Shown piece after piece: positions 34,894-43,667 of a stretch of DNA of 64,000 nt; position 1 is the stretch's first letter; each line of letters begins with the position of its first letter. The notes beneath the pieces were generated by a model. That model saw only the letters and a program-made list of their open reading frames with translations, did not search any database and was not told the origin of the DNA. The position numbers and the translations under genes are program-made. Source of the stretch: an uncultured Acetatifactor sp. (GTDB lineage Bacteria; Bacillota; Clostridia; Lachnospirales; Lachnospiraceae); NCBI GenBank assembly GCA_910586485.1, contig CAJUIA010000001.1, positions 62,001 to 126,000 of the forward strand. Direction: 5' to 3'.

Positions 34894-36774
34894 ATGAAAA
34901 CTTTTGAGGAACTGGAACAACTTTTTGGAAAATGTGAACAGGCTTATCTGGCGACTACCCTGCCCTTTTCGGAGGATGCTGTTTTAGTATACGGGAATGC
35001 AGCCGCTGCTGCTCTGACGGGAGTCAACATGCGGGAAATAGCAGGGCGCAGGGTAAGGGATCTGGGCGTGCAGTGGAAAGACAGGAGACATTTGTACAGC
35101 TCTGTTTTTGACGGTGATCTCTGCCTTACCGTGATCGTTGATATGGCCGAGGCTGAGATCCGGGCGGAAGAAAATTACGAGGAATACCGCAGGAATATGG
35201 AGAAGGCGCTGGCAGCGGCCAATGAGGCAAATCAGGCGAAGACCAAGTTCCTGTCGGAAATGTCTCATGACATCCGCACGCCGATGAACGCCATTGTGGG
35301 CATGACGGATATAGCTTTGAAATATGTGAAAGACAGCAAACGCACGGAGGACTGCTTAAAGAAAATCAAGGTTGCCTCCGGCCACCTGATGGGCTTAATC
35401 AATGAAGTGCTGGACATGTCCCGGATCGAGAGCGGCAAGCTGACCTTAAATTTGGAGGATTTTCATCTGACGGATCTGCTCCATTCCATTATGATTGTCA
35501 TGAAGCCCCAGGCCGAAAAGAAGGGAATCCATTTCCGACTGGAGCCCGGTGAGATCCTGTATGAGAATCTGCAGGGTGATGCCATGCGCATCCAGCAGAT
35601 TTATATTAACCTGTTGTCCAATGCTGTTAAGTATACGCAGAACGGCGGCAATGTGTGTATGAGGCTGCGTCAGGAGCAGGGAGAAAACGGGATGATACGG
35701 CTTATGGCCGAGGTGGAGGATAACGGTATCGGTATGACACCGGAGTTTGTGGAGCATATTTTTGACCCCTTTGAGCGGGAGCGGAATACCACCTTCAGCA
35801 AGATCGAGGGCACCGGCTTAGGGATGAGCATTACCAAAAAGCTGGTGGAAATGATGCAGGGCCACATTCGGGTGGAGAGCAGGAAGGGAGAGGGCAGTAA
35901 GTTCAGCGTATGCCTGCAGCTGGAGCTTTCGGATAAGGGAGCGGCCTTTGAAAAAAATGCCCTGGCGGGGCGGCGTGTACTGGTGCTGCAGGGGGCGGAG
36001 GAAAAACTGGAGCGGCTTCCCGGAATGCTGCGGCATTTCGGGATGGAAGTGGATGTGGCTTCCTGCGGCATGGAAGCGGTGAATCTGATGAATGATGCTG
36101 ATATGGATGGAACGGATTATTTTGCCATGCTTACCGGCAGCAGGCTGGAGGATATGGAAATTTCTATTTTTCTGCCGGAGATCCGTGCCAGAAAGGGAAA
36201 GGATTTTCCTATATTGCTTTTGTCCGAAAGCGACTGGTCTGAATCGGAATATTTATTGAAGCAGGCTGGAGTGACATCCTTTGTTCCGCTGCCCTTGTCC
36301 GAAAGCCGTCTGGCGCAGGCGCTGTATGCCTGCACGGAGGAATACAGAAGCAGTCAGGCGCGGACGGACAGCAAACCCAGGAAAAATTATCGGAACAGCC
36401 GTATCCTGCTGGTGGAAGACAATGAGCTGAATATGGAGATTGCCCTGGAAATATTGGGCAGCACGGGCGTGCAGATTGATACGGCATACAACGGCCGGGA
36501 AGCGGTGGAAGCGTTTCTGGGGAAGCCGGAATTTTACTATCAGTTGATTTTTATGGATATTCAGATGCCTGTCATGGACGGACTGGAAGCCACAAGGCAG
36601 ATTCGAGCCATGGGGCGGGCTGACGCGTCCGCGGTGACGATCGTTTCCATGACGGCAAATGCTTTTGCAGAGGACAGGCAGCGGTCGATTGAGGCGGGGA
36701 TGAACGCCCATATTACCAAACCGCTTGACGTGGAGCAGCTGTTGGAGTGTCTTGACCGATGGTGCGGGAGGTAA
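34894..36774 (+). CDS. Soluble hybrid histidine kinase
   Basis: A 626-aa kinase without membrane segments. A divergent N-terminal PAS-like region (1-90) is followed by a short coiled coil, HisKA with SHDIRTP (phospho-His125), and HATPase_c with N box LLSNAVKYT, DNGIGM and GTGLGMSI. A receiver-like domain with no clear phospho-Asp (about 350-475) follows, then a true receiver with LLVEDN and phospho-Asp555 in FMDIQMPVMDG and the conserved Lys in HITKPL. Hybrid kinases usually pass phosphate to an Hpt or response regulator; none is adjacent. The next gene is a degenerate HD-GYP protein 2 bp downstream, the likely partner. Confidence 0.92.
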   Translation: MKTFEELEQLFGKCEQAYLATTLPFSEDAVLVYGNAAAAALTGVNMREIAGRRVRDLGVQWKDRRHLYSSVFDGDLCLTVIVDMAEAEIRAEENYEEYRRNMEKALAAANEANQAKTKFLSEMSHDIRTPMNAIVGMTDIALKYVKDSKRTEDCLKKIKVASGHLMGLINEVLDMSRIESGKLTLNLEDFHLTDLLHSIMIVMKPQAEKKGIHFRLEPGEILYENLQGDAMRIQQIYINLLSNAVKYTQNGGNVCMRLRQEQGENGMIRLMAEVEDNGIGMTPEFVEHIFDPFERERNTTFSKIEGTGLGMSITKKLVEMMQGHIRVESRKGEGSKFSVCLQLELSDKGAAFEKNALAGRRVLVLQGAEEKLERLPGMLRHFGMEVDVASCGMEAVNLMNDADMDGTDYFAMLTGSRLEDMEISIFLPEIRARKGKDFPILLLSESDWSESEYLLKQAGVTSFVPLPLSESRLAQALYACTEEYRSSQARTDSKPRKNYRNSRILLVEDNELNMEIALEILGSTGVQIDTAYNGREAVEAFLGKPEFYYQLIFMDIQMPVMDGLEATRQIRAMGRADASAVTIVSMTANAFAEDRQRSIEAGMNAHITKPLDVEQLLECLDRWCGR

Positions 36775-36776
36775 GT

Positions 36777-38549
36777 ATGCAGCAATATCAGGAAGAGTAC
36801 ATTGCGAATACCGGGAAGCTCATAGAGCTGATGCGGCACAGGGAATCCGCCGGGCTGCAGCCGGAGGAGGCGGACTGCAGAATGAAGCAGAAAAACCGGA
36901 CAGTAAGGGAGCTTCGGGAAAGAAATACTCGGATTCTGCGGGACAACCTGATTCCGATCCTGGATGATATTCTAAGCGCCGGCCGGGAGGATATAGATTC
37001 TCTGGTGGAGTTTGCGGATACGCTGATGCGGCTCGGACTGGATGCAGGCGTGCGTTATTATGTCTGCAGGGCACTTGTTTCATTTGCAAGGGTGAAAGAA
37101 GAGAGGAATCTGCTGATCAAGGAGCTTTATATGACGGGCATGGCCCTTTTTGGTCTCAAGAATATCTCCGGAGGCAGAAATGACGGACAGTTTTGCTGGA
37201 AGATGCAGATGGTATTCGGCGAGGCGGCAGGCTATATTCGAATTTATGATGAGATTGAGGATATGGAAACCAGAGGTTATATCCATCGTTCCATGGGAAA
37301 CCTGGCGTTGGGAATAACCGGGCATGACAGAAAAACGGCGGAGCGGAAGATGGAGGTGATCAGGCGCTCTCTGCAGGTGCTGACAGACCCGGTATATCAT
37401 CAAAAGACGCCGGGACTTCCCTGGGATACCTTTATTTATAAGCAGCATCAGGAGCGGACTACGTTGATGGAGTATCTGCGGAGCGGAGAGGTAACGGCAA
37501 AGATTGTCGAGGAGGTTATGGAATCCGCGCAGTATGTCTATGACAAACAGATGGAAAATGCAGAGAAAAGAGGAATGTCGCTGGAGGTGAGGTGGATTCA
37601 TAATTATTATGCGGCCTCCTATTATTGCGGGGTGTATACCCTGCCGGAGCTTTTGCATAAGCTGGAGGAGCTGTACGCATCAGTGTCCTTTTCCGACTAC
37701 AGCGTCAACGGAATGTACGGCAATATTTATTTTCCTCAGTTTTATTCCGTCTATGTGTCTAAGGATGCGGAGCTGACGGAGCGGAAGCGGCCGGTGGTGC
37801 TGATGATGTACCGTCGGGTGGCGGAATACTTAAAGCATGTACCGTTGGGTGAGGACATGGATAAGCTGTTTTTTTATATAAGAGGCAGCCTGGACGCGTA
37901 TATAGAGTATCCCGGGGACAACTGCTTCCGGGATTATGTGAAGGAGGTAATCGCAGGCAGACGGCCGGAAGCTTATGCACATTCCTGCAGGGTGGCGGAG
38001 ACGGCTTTGAATATTCTGGATCAAATGATGGCTGAAATGCCTGAGCAGCTGTCGGGTATTCGGGGAATTCAGGATGTCCGGGAACTTTTCAAACGGCGAG
38101 AGGAAATCAGAAGCTTTTTGTATGACTGCTGTATTGTGCGTAATGTGGGAAAGCTGAAGATGCTGGAGCTTTATGAGGTTTCAGGCAGGGGCTGGCTTGC
38201 GGAGGAGGAAGAAATGCACCGGACCCATCCGTCTCTGGGAAGAAAGATACTGGCAAGGTGTGATTCCACAAGGGAGCTTGCGAGGGTGGTCCTCGGGCAC
38301 CACAGATGGTATGATGGACAGGGAGGGTTTCCCGAAGAGTATCATCGGGAAGAAGAGCAGGATGGGGCGCTGGCCGATATTGTGAGCGTTGCGGATTTTA
38401 TGGAAAAAGGCCGTGGGCAGGAGGCGGACGGGTATGAGGAAGGGAACTGCCCGGAAGAGCTTTTGCGTCAGATGGCAGCTTTCAGCGGCACCAGATTTTC
38501 ACCCTGGGCAGTGGAAGCCGCAAAAAAAGTGTTGACAAAGCTTCTTTGA
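36777..38549 (+). CDS. Degenerate HD-GYP domain protein
   Basis: A 590-aa protein. About 390 N-terminal residues form an unrecognised helical region with TPR-like character. The C terminus resembles HD-GYP phosphodiesterases: AHSCRV near residue 400, HPSLGRKIL, GHHRWYDGQGGFP (the GYP loop), and ADIVSVADFME. The central metal-binding HD dyad (normally LHDIGK) reads IVRNVGK here, so His-Asp is replaced by Arg-Asn. Catalysis is therefore doubtful and a c-di-GMP-binding or scaffold role is possible. The start is ATG 36777 after GGGAGG, 2 bp past the kinase stop. The tyrS promoter overlaps its last codons. Confidence 0.85.
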   Translation: MQQYQEEYIANTGKLIELMRHRESAGLQPEEADCRMKQKNRTVRELRERNTRILRDNLIPILDDILSAGREDIDSLVEFADTLMRLGLDAGVRYYVCRALVSFARVKEERNLLIKELYMTGMALFGLKNISGGRNDGQFCWKMQMVFGEAAGYIRIYDEIEDMETRGYIHRSMGNLALGITGHDRKTAERKMEVIRRSLQVLTDPVYHQKTPGLPWDTFIYKQHQERTTLMEYLRSGEVTAKIVEEVMESAQYVYDKQMENAEKRGMSLEVRWIHNYYAASYYCGVYTLPELLHKLEELYASVSFSDYSVNGMYGNIYFPQFYSVYVSKDAELTERKRPVVLMMYRRVAEYLKHVPLGEDMDKLFFYIRGSLDAYIEYPGDNCFRDYVKEVIAGRRPEAYAHSCRVAETALNILDQMMAEMPEQLSGIRGIQDVRELFKRREEIRSFLYDCCIVRNVGKLKMLELYEVSGRGWLAEEEEMHRTHPSLGRKILARCDSTRELARVVLGHHRWYDGQGGFPEEYHREEEQDGALADIVSVADFMEKGRGQEADGYEEGNCPEELLRQMAAFSGTRFSPWAVEAAKKVLTKLL

Positions 38550-38560
38550 GCAATTATAAT
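38532..38560 (+). promoter_or_regulatory. Perfect consensus sigma-A promoter for tyrS
   Basis: TTGACA (38532-38537), a 17-base spacer and TATAAT (38555-38560), overlapping the end of the HD-GYP gene. It feeds the T-box leader of tyrS. Confidence 0.9.
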
Positions 38561-38594
38561 GCTGATAATTTCATAGTTCAAGTGATTGATCAGA

Positions 38595-38875
38595 AAAGCA
38601 GTGACAAGAAAAAGTAGCAGATAGTGAAGCATACAGAAAGCAGCCGGCTGATGAGAGGCGCATGGGAAGCTATATGTGAATACATCTTTGAGCTTCACAC
38701 CGAATTCCGAGACGGATAGTAGGCTGTGACGGTTCTCGCATCCGTTATCGTGCTAGGGTATAAGCTGATGACAGGCCGTACCCGAAGAGGCAGGCAGTGT
38801 GAGCTGCTTGTGAACATTAGGTGGTATCGCGAGGCTTTCGGGCTCTCGTCCTTTTGACAGGACGGGAGCCTTTTT
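38595..38875 (+). promoter_or_regulatory. Tyrosine T-box riboswitch leader
   Basis: The leader starts with the stem I AG-bulge-like segment GTGACAAGAAAAAGTAGC. It carries a TAC (Tyr) specifier in GTGAATACATC at 38681-38683, and the T-box core AGGTGGTATCGCG begins at 38819. The expression platform is an intrinsic terminator: 38841-38851 pairs with 38860-38870 (11 bp, one G-U), then five T. Uncharged tRNA-Tyr should stabilise the antiterminator and raise tyrS expression. This fills most of the 357-bp gap before tyrS. Confidence 0.95.
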
Positions 38876-38906
38876 GCAGCCAAAAATAAGGAAAAGGAGA
38901 ACAGAT

Positions 38907-40142
38907 ATGGAAAGAGAAAAAACAGAAACGGAAGTTTTGGTACGTCATCAGATGCGGGTCATCAAACAGGGGGCGGAGAGCTTAATTGGTGAGGAAGAGC
39001 TGGAAGAAAAGCTGCGGAACAGCATTTTGACGGGAAAACCGCTGACCGTTAAATTTGGCATGGATCCCAGCGCTCCGGACATACACCTGGGCCATGCGGT
39101 GGCTTTACGAAAGCTGAAGCAGCTTCAGGACTACGGACACAGGATCGTGGTGGTGATCGGAGATTTCACGGGAAAGATCGGGGATCCTACAGGTAAAAGC
39201 AAAGGGCGGAAAGCATTGACGGACAGGGAGGTGCTGATTAACGCCCAAACTTATCAGGAGCAGATTTTCCGTATTTTGGACAAAGACAAGACTCAGGTAA
39301 GATATAATGGGGAATGGCTGGAAACCTTGGAATTAAAGGATGTGCTGGAGCTTGCTTCCACCATCACGGTGGCCAGAATGCTTGAAAGGGATGATTTTCA
39401 GAAGCGCTTTCGGAACAATATTCCCATTGGCCTTCATGAGTTCTTTTATCCTTTGATGCAGGCGTACGATTCCGTTGTGCTGGAGGCGGACCTGGAGTTG
39501 GGAGGGACGGATCAGACCTTTAATATCCTCATGGGAAGAAGTCTTCAGCGGGAGAGGGGACAGAAGCCGCAGGCAGCGCTGTTCATGCCGGTGCTGGAAG
39601 GGATAGACGGCGTGGAAAAAATGAGTAAGAGCCTGGGAAATTATATCGGCGTTCAGGAGGACGCACGGTCTATGTTTACAAAGGTGATGCAGGTGCCGGA
39701 TGCCCTGATTATCAAGTATTTTGAGCTGGCTACGGATATTCTGCCGGAGGAACTGGACCGTGTGAAGGAGGAACTGGCGGACGGCAGAAATCCAAAGGAT
39801 GCCAAGCTGCTGCTGGCAAGGACCATTACGGCACTGTACCATAGCGAGGAAGATACGCGGGCAGCGGAAAACTTCTTTGCGGAGGTCTTTACCAACCGTC
39901 GGGTGCCGGAGGATGCGGATCTATTGCCGGTGATTCTGGAAAAGGGAAATCTGCTGGACTGTGTGCGCCCCCTGGTAAACGGAGGATATGTGGGCAGCGG
40001 GGCAGAATTCCGCAGATTGGTGGCTCAGGGCGGAGTACAGAAGAACGGAGAAACGGTGAAGGATATGACGGAAACGGTCAGGGCGGGGGATGTGTTAAAG
40101 GTAGGGAAACGGAAATTTGTGCGGATAGAAACAGAGATGTAG
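38907..40142 (+). CDS. tyrS: Tyrosyl-tRNA synthetase (TyrZ-like)
   Basis: Charges tRNA-Tyr. The 411-aa class I enzyme has MDPSAPDIHLGHAV (HIGH-type motif, near residue 60), VVIGDFTGKIGDP, LELGGTDQTFN and KMSKS at residues 238-242, with an S4 RNA-binding domain at the C terminus (AEFRRLVAQGGVQKNG). The PDIHLGH and GDFTGKIGDPTGK forms match the TyrZ subgroup more than E. coli TyrS. It is expressed from a consensus promoter through a Tyr T-box. ATG 38907 follows AAAGGAG at spacing 7; an earlier in-frame start lies inside the terminator. Confidence 0.96.
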   Translation: MEREKTETEVLVRHQMRVIKQGAESLIGEEELEEKLRNSILTGKPLTVKFGMDPSAPDIHLGHAVALRKLKQLQDYGHRIVVVIGDFTGKIGDPTGKSKGRKALTDREVLINAQTYQEQIFRILDKDKTQVRYNGEWLETLELKDVLELASTITVARMLERDDFQKRFRNNIPIGLHEFFYPLMQAYDSVVLEADLELGGTDQTFNILMGRSLQRERGQKPQAALFMPVLEGIDGVEKMSKSLGNYIGVQEDARSMFTKVMQVPDALIIKYFELATDILPEELDRVKEELADGRNPKDAKLLLARTITALYHSEEDTRAAENFFAEVFTNRRVPEDADLLPVILEKGNLLDCVRPLVNGGYVGSGAEFRRLVAQGGVQKNGETVKDMTETVRAGDVLKVGKRKFVRIETEM

Positions 40143-40205
40143 TAATAAATACCATATAAAAAAGATAAAAAAACTATAAAATGTAATTGCAGCCCATAAT
40201 TTCTG

Positions 40206-40255
40206 TTGATATTTCAAAAGGTAAGTGGTATCCTTTACTTTATAAGTAATACTTA
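40206..40255 (+). promoter_or_regulatory. Promoter and palindrome upstream of the DegV gene
   Basis: TTGATA (40206-40211), a 17-base spacer and TATCCT (40229-40234). A perfect inverted repeat, TAAGTA-A-TACTTA (40243-40255), overlaps the likely transcription start and could be a repressor site. Confidence 0.55.
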
Positions 40256-40274
40256 CGAAAGGTCTGAGAAGTAT

Positions 40275-41180
40275 ATGAGTGAAGCATTCCATATTATCAG
40301 CGACGGCTCCTGTGACCTGCCTGCGGAGTTGGCGGAACAGAAAAATATCACGGTAGTTCCTTTTTATGTTTCTTTTGACGATGAGCATTATCTGAAGGAA
40401 AATGTGGAGATCGGTATCAGGGATTTTTACCAGCAGATGGTGGACAGGAAGGGAGTGTATCCCAAATCCTCCATGCCCTCCGCACAGGATTACGAAGAGG
40501 TTTTCAGGCCCTTTGCGGAGGCGGGAATGCCGGTGATCTGTATCTGCATCACCACAAAATTCAGCGGTTCCATGCAGTCGGCGGTGAATGCCAGACAGGC
40601 TCTGCTGGAGGAATATCCAAACGCGGAGATCACGATCATTGACGCTACCGTAAATACGGTGCTGCAGGGGCTGTATGTGCTGGAGGCGGTAAGGCTGCGG
40701 GATGCCGGGGTCAGCTATCGAGAAGCAGCTGCGCGGCTGGAAGAGATCAAGGGTACGGGCAGAATCTTTTTTACGGTTGGCAACATGGAATATTTAAAGC
40801 ACGGCGGCCGCATCGGCAAGGTGGGAGCGCTGGCGGGGAGCGTGCTGGATATACGTCCTGTGATAACGCTGAAAAAGGGCGAGATATTCCCTTCAGGAAT
40901 CGGCAGGGGAAGAAAACGCAGCACGGCAAAGGCCACGGATCTGCTGGTTTCGTATTTGAAGAAGAGCAGACTTGGAATCGACTGCTACAGCATTGTGATC
41001 GGTTATGGTTATGACTTAGAAGAAGGGAAGGAATACCGGGACAGTGTGGTACGGGAGCTGCAGGTTCAGGGCTTTGAGATCCAGGACATTCCCACCTGCC
41101 AGATCGGTGCCACCATCGGGGTACATACCGGGCCTTACCCGCTGGGAATCGGCGTCATTGAAAAGGTGATTCACGGCTGA
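40275..41180 (+). CDS. DegV family fatty-acid-binding protein
   Basis: A 301-aa DegV-fold protein. Firmicute DegV/FakB proteins bind fatty acids and present them to the FakA kinase for phosphorylation. Visible family blocks are HIISDGSCDLP at the N terminus, VVPFYVSFDDEHY, SSMPSAQDYEEVF, TTKFSGSMQSA with the acyl-contacting Ser, YLKHGGRIGKVGAL and IGVHTGPYPLGIGVI at the end. No fakA is in the window. ATG 40275 fits the family; a longer frame reaches into the promoter. It is convergent with the HAD gene 16 bp away. Confidence 0.9.
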   Translation: MSEAFHIISDGSCDLPAELAEQKNITVVPFYVSFDDEHYLKENVEIGIRDFYQQMVDRKGVYPKSSMPSAQDYEEVFRPFAEAGMPVICICITTKFSGSMQSAVNARQALLEEYPNAEITIIDATVNTVLQGLYVLEAVRLRDAGVSYREAAARLEEIKGTGRIFFTVGNMEYLKHGGRIGKVGALAGSVLDIRPVITLKKGEIFPSGIGRGRKRSTAKATDLLVSYLKKSRLGIDCYSIVIGYGYDLEEGKEYRDSVVRELQVQGFEIQDIPTCQIGATIGVHTGPYPLGIGVIEKVIHG

Positions 41181-41195
41181 GGCTTTTCGCCCCCT

Positions 41196-42002
41196 TTAAA
41201 TGCAGTGTGCCAACAGCTCTTTTATATCGGAAAAGGTATAATCCGCAGGGTAAGGAGTGCTTTTCATGTCCTCCGGCCGGGCTTCTCCGGAAAAGACGAC
41301 ACAGGTATCCACACCGCCGTTGATGCCGCAGGCAATGTCCGTATAGAGGCGGTCGCCCACCACCAGGGTTTCTTCCCGTGTAAAGCCGGACAGCTCCAGG
41401 CACAGGTCCACTACCTCCCTGCTGGGCTTCCCCAGATAGACAGGCTTTTTGTCCGTAGTGGCGGTTATCATGTTACAGATGGAGCCGCAGTCCGGAATGA
41501 AGCCAAAATCAATGGGGCAGCGCAGGTCCGGGTTGGTGGCGTAGAAGGGGGCCTCCGTAGTCAGCAGCACCCTGGATACCTGTACCAGCTTTTCGTAAGT
41601 CAGTTCGCTGTCGTATGCTGCCACTACACAGTCAATCTCTTTTTCTGCAGTTTCCGTGATACGAAGTCCGTTTCGCCTTAATTCGGCCACAAAGGAAGCG
41701 GTTCCCAGCACAAATATTTTTTTATCCGCATAATTTTTTTTCAGGAAACGGAGAGTCATCAGGCCCGATGTAATGAACTGGTCTTCCCTGGTTTCCAAAG
41801 AAAAGGCACTGCGGAATTTCTCCACATAGTCGCGGCCGCTTTTGGTGGAATTATTGGTGATATAATAAGTTTTACCGCCAATGGATTCTATATGGGAAAT
41901 CAATTCGGCGCTGCCCTCATAAAGAGTGTCGCCTACCGCAAGAGTGCCGTCGATGTCAAAGAGAAACAGTTTCTTATTTTTTAAATTTTCTAAAGTTTTC
42001 AT
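41196..42002 (-). CDS. HAD-IIA family (NagD-like) hydrolase
   Basis: A 268-aa phosphatase of the HAD superfamily, subclass IIA. Motif I is LFDIDGTL (residues 14-21), motif II is ITNNSTKS near residue 48, the cap domain is in the middle, and the lysine and motif III are in YLGKPSREV and VVGDRLYTDI (about 190-225). NagD-type enzymes dephosphorylate nucleotides or sugar phosphates; the substrate is not predictable. It has its own promoter on the minus strand, and a CGGAG RBS lies about 10 bases before the ATG. It is convergent with the DegV gene. Confidence 0.9.
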   Translation of the reverse strand: MKTLENLKNKKLFLFDIDGTLAVGDTLYEGSAELISHIESIGGKTYYITNNSTKSGRDYVEKFRSAFSLETREDQFITSGLMTLRFLKKNYADKKIFVLGTASFVAELRRNGLRITETAEKEIDCVVAAYDSELTYEKLVQVSRVLLTTEAPFYATNPDLRCPIDFGFIPDCGSICNMITATTDKKPVYLGKPSREVVDLCLELSGFTREETLVVGDRLYTDIACGINGGVDTCVVFSGEARPEDMKSTPYPADYTFSDIKELLAHCI

Positions 42003-42057
42003 ATGATCTATACTCCGTTATATGGCCATTCGGCCGCATCCTGCCTCGAATAAGGTT

Positions 42058-42086
42058 ATTATACCATTTTAGACCAATTTACTCAA
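42058..42086 (-). promoter_or_regulatory. Sigma-A promoter for the HAD gene (minus strand)
   Basis: On the minus strand TTGAGT (42086-42081) and a perfect TATAAT (42063-42058) are separated by 17 bases, about 56 bases before the HAD start. Confidence 0.75.
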
Positions 42087-42360
42087 TATTATGTAGCTGC
42101 TGGAACAGGTTAAGCGAGGCTACAAATTTTTCTGTGTCCATAGAGGAAAAATCCTTCCGATAAGATTCAAATATGTACAACAAGCTGTCGAATTATGGGA
42201 TTGAATATATTCAATTATGATGTTAAGATTGTAATTGCTTATCATACATTTGCAAAGAAAATATAGATATGTAAAGATTTTGTTAATGTATTATTAAAAT
42301 TGCGCAGTAAATGAGGAGATGTCTATTTTGGAAGAACAGTCTACAAAGATTTTGAAGTGA

Positions 42361-42390
42361 TTTAATTCCCCCGAATTCGGGGGAATTAAA
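42361..42390. other. Perfect 30-bp palindrome in an AT-rich gene-poor gap
   Basis: A fully symmetric sequence, TTTAATTCCCCCGAA followed by its reverse complement, lies in the 517-bp gap 42003-42519. It is downstream of the leftward HTH gene (stop at 42520) and could serve as its terminator, but there is no clean T tract on either strand. The rest of this gap is AT-rich and holds the HAD promoter and a 13-codon ORF (42319-42360) with a poorly spaced RBS. No other gene is visible. Confidence 0.75.
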
Positions 42391-42519
42391 ATTACCACAG
42401 CTCAAGATACTCAGGTTTGGTACGTTTGATTACGCAGAAATTCTTGTACATTTCGTTTGTGATTTTATATGAAAAGGCGAAAATAAGCTATTTATATTTT
42501 CAGGATATGGGAAGAACAG

Positions 42520-42822
42520 CTATTTTTGTATCTTGTTTTCTCGGAACAGCGAGATGGTTTCAGCAATAGAATTGATTTCACGATCAGTGAGTCCGGATAC
42601 GTCAAGAGTGCGTAACTCTGTATTTCCAATGAGGTAATCACAGGAAACATTATATAATCTTGCCAGTTTCAATAAATTTATGTAAGAAGGATTCTTTTCA
42701 TTCAGTTCGTATGCAGAAAGGGAGCTTACAGAGATTCCGAGTCTTTCGGAAACTTGCTTGAGCGATAATTTTTTGCATATGCGTAAATTCCGAAGCTTTT
42801 CACCAATGCCAAGCATTTCCAT
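42520..42822 (-). CDS. XRE-family helix-turn-helix regulator
   Basis: A 100-aa Cro/CI-type DNA-binding protein. The HTH is clear: IGEKLRNLRICKKLSLKQVSERLGISVSSLSAYE at about residues 5-40 (read as two blocks), then NPSYINLLKLARLYNVSCDYLIG. The C-terminal 30 residues (GLTDREINSIAETISLFRENK) look like an oligomerisation helix. The RBS is AAAGGAGAG. It is divergent from another small HTH gene; such pairs often mark prophage, conjugative-element or toxin-antitoxin remnants. The surrounding sequence is AT-rich. Confidence 0.9.
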   Translation of the reverse strand: MEMLGIGEKLRNLRICKKLSLKQVSERLGISVSSLSAYELNEKNPSYINLLKLARLYNVSCDYLIGNTELRTLDVSGLTDREINSIAETISLFRENKIQK

Positions 42823-42916
42823 CTGCGGCTCTCCTTTTCTGTAATTTAGTAGTATTAGTGTACAGCAAAGAAGTCATTTATATGTAGAATATTTTCCGCT
42901 GATAGTAGAAAAATGA

Positions 42917-42945
42917 TTGATAATGAATGGCAGATATGGTATCCT
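42917..42945 (+). promoter_or_regulatory. Promoter for the rightward HTH gene
   Basis: TTGATA (42917-42922), a 17-base spacer and TATCCT (42940-42945). The same hexamers precede the DegV gene. Confidence 0.65.
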
Positions 42946-43055
42946 TAATAGCAAAGGATATATTGCGGAAAAAAGTAATTGCAACAATCGCTGAAAAAGA
43001 GGTGCATATAAAAGAGAATAAATTCCTGAACACAAAACATAAAGGGGAAACATGA

Positions 43056-43382
43056 ATGAATGTATACAGTAGGCGGATAAAGGAATATATGGAGTTTTCA
43101 AATCTTACAATGGAAGAAATTGCGAAACAAAGCAGCTTACCTGTTAGCAGGATAAAATCCATCATATTAGAAGATAACATTCCAGAGATAAGAGAACTGT
43201 TAGCGATTGCAGAAATAAATAAAATATCAATGGACTATTTTCTGGGGCGAATAAAATATCCGTTGCGCGTATCCCGAACGAAAGATGAAGCTGAGTTTAA
43301 TTTTATCATTGAGAAATTGCCGAAAGAGGATCTTTGTGAACTGTTAAAAAAAGTAAAAGAAATAAGAGTATTGAAGGAATAG
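43056..43382 (+). CDS. Small helix-turn-helix protein
   Basis: A 108-aa protein whose first 65 residues form an XRE-like HTH (YSRRIKEYMEFSNLTMEEIAKQS, then SSLPVSRIKSIILEDN, then EIRELLAIAEINKISMDYFLGR). The second helix is less typical than in its divergent neighbour. The C-terminal KLPKEDLCELLKKVKEIRVLKE is a short amphipathic helix. The start is ATG 43056 behind AAAGGGG; an out-of-frame ATG four bases earlier opens only a six-codon ORF. It may be a target or partner of the 42520 regulator. The base composition suggests acquisition. Confidence 0.78.
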   Translation: MNVYSRRIKEYMEFSNLTMEEIAKQSSLPVSRIKSIILEDNIPEIRELLAIAEINKISMDYFLGRIKYPLRVSRTKDEAEFNFIIEKLPKEDLCELLKKVKEIRVLKE

Positions 43383-43564
43383 AACTGCATAGACGAATGC
43401 AGGCTGTGGATATATTATGAAACGAAAAATTATACGAAGGAGGTTACCATCTAAAAAATTCAGATGATAATATACAATTTTGATAGGCGAAAACTAACAG
43501 ATAAATACAAAATCAACCAATCATTATACAGCAGGAACATTTTTCCGAAGTGGAATAAAAAGAA

Positions 43565-43593
43565 TTGCAAATGTTGGAGGCCTGTGATAGAAT
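43565..43593 (+). promoter_or_regulatory. Sigma-A promoter for the ABC-F leader
   Basis: TTGCAA (43565-43570), a 17-base spacer and TAGAAT (43588-43593). The transcript would start near 43600 and carry a leader of about 300 bases before the ABC-F gene. The part of the 43383-43903 gap before this promoter holds an unused strong SD (about 43437-43445) and no believable gene. Confidence 0.7.
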
Positions 43594-43667
43594 CTGTTTA
43601 GTAAGCAGAAAGGGCCGGGAACGTGCAGTGTGAAGTTGAGCCGCGACGTGCCGGTTAGGGTGAAAAA

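Noticed and set aside
43417..43467. 16-codon basic ORF containing a strong SD
   Set aside because: It lacks its own RBS and lies before the ABC-F promoter, so it is not on that transcript. Probably chance or a remnant.
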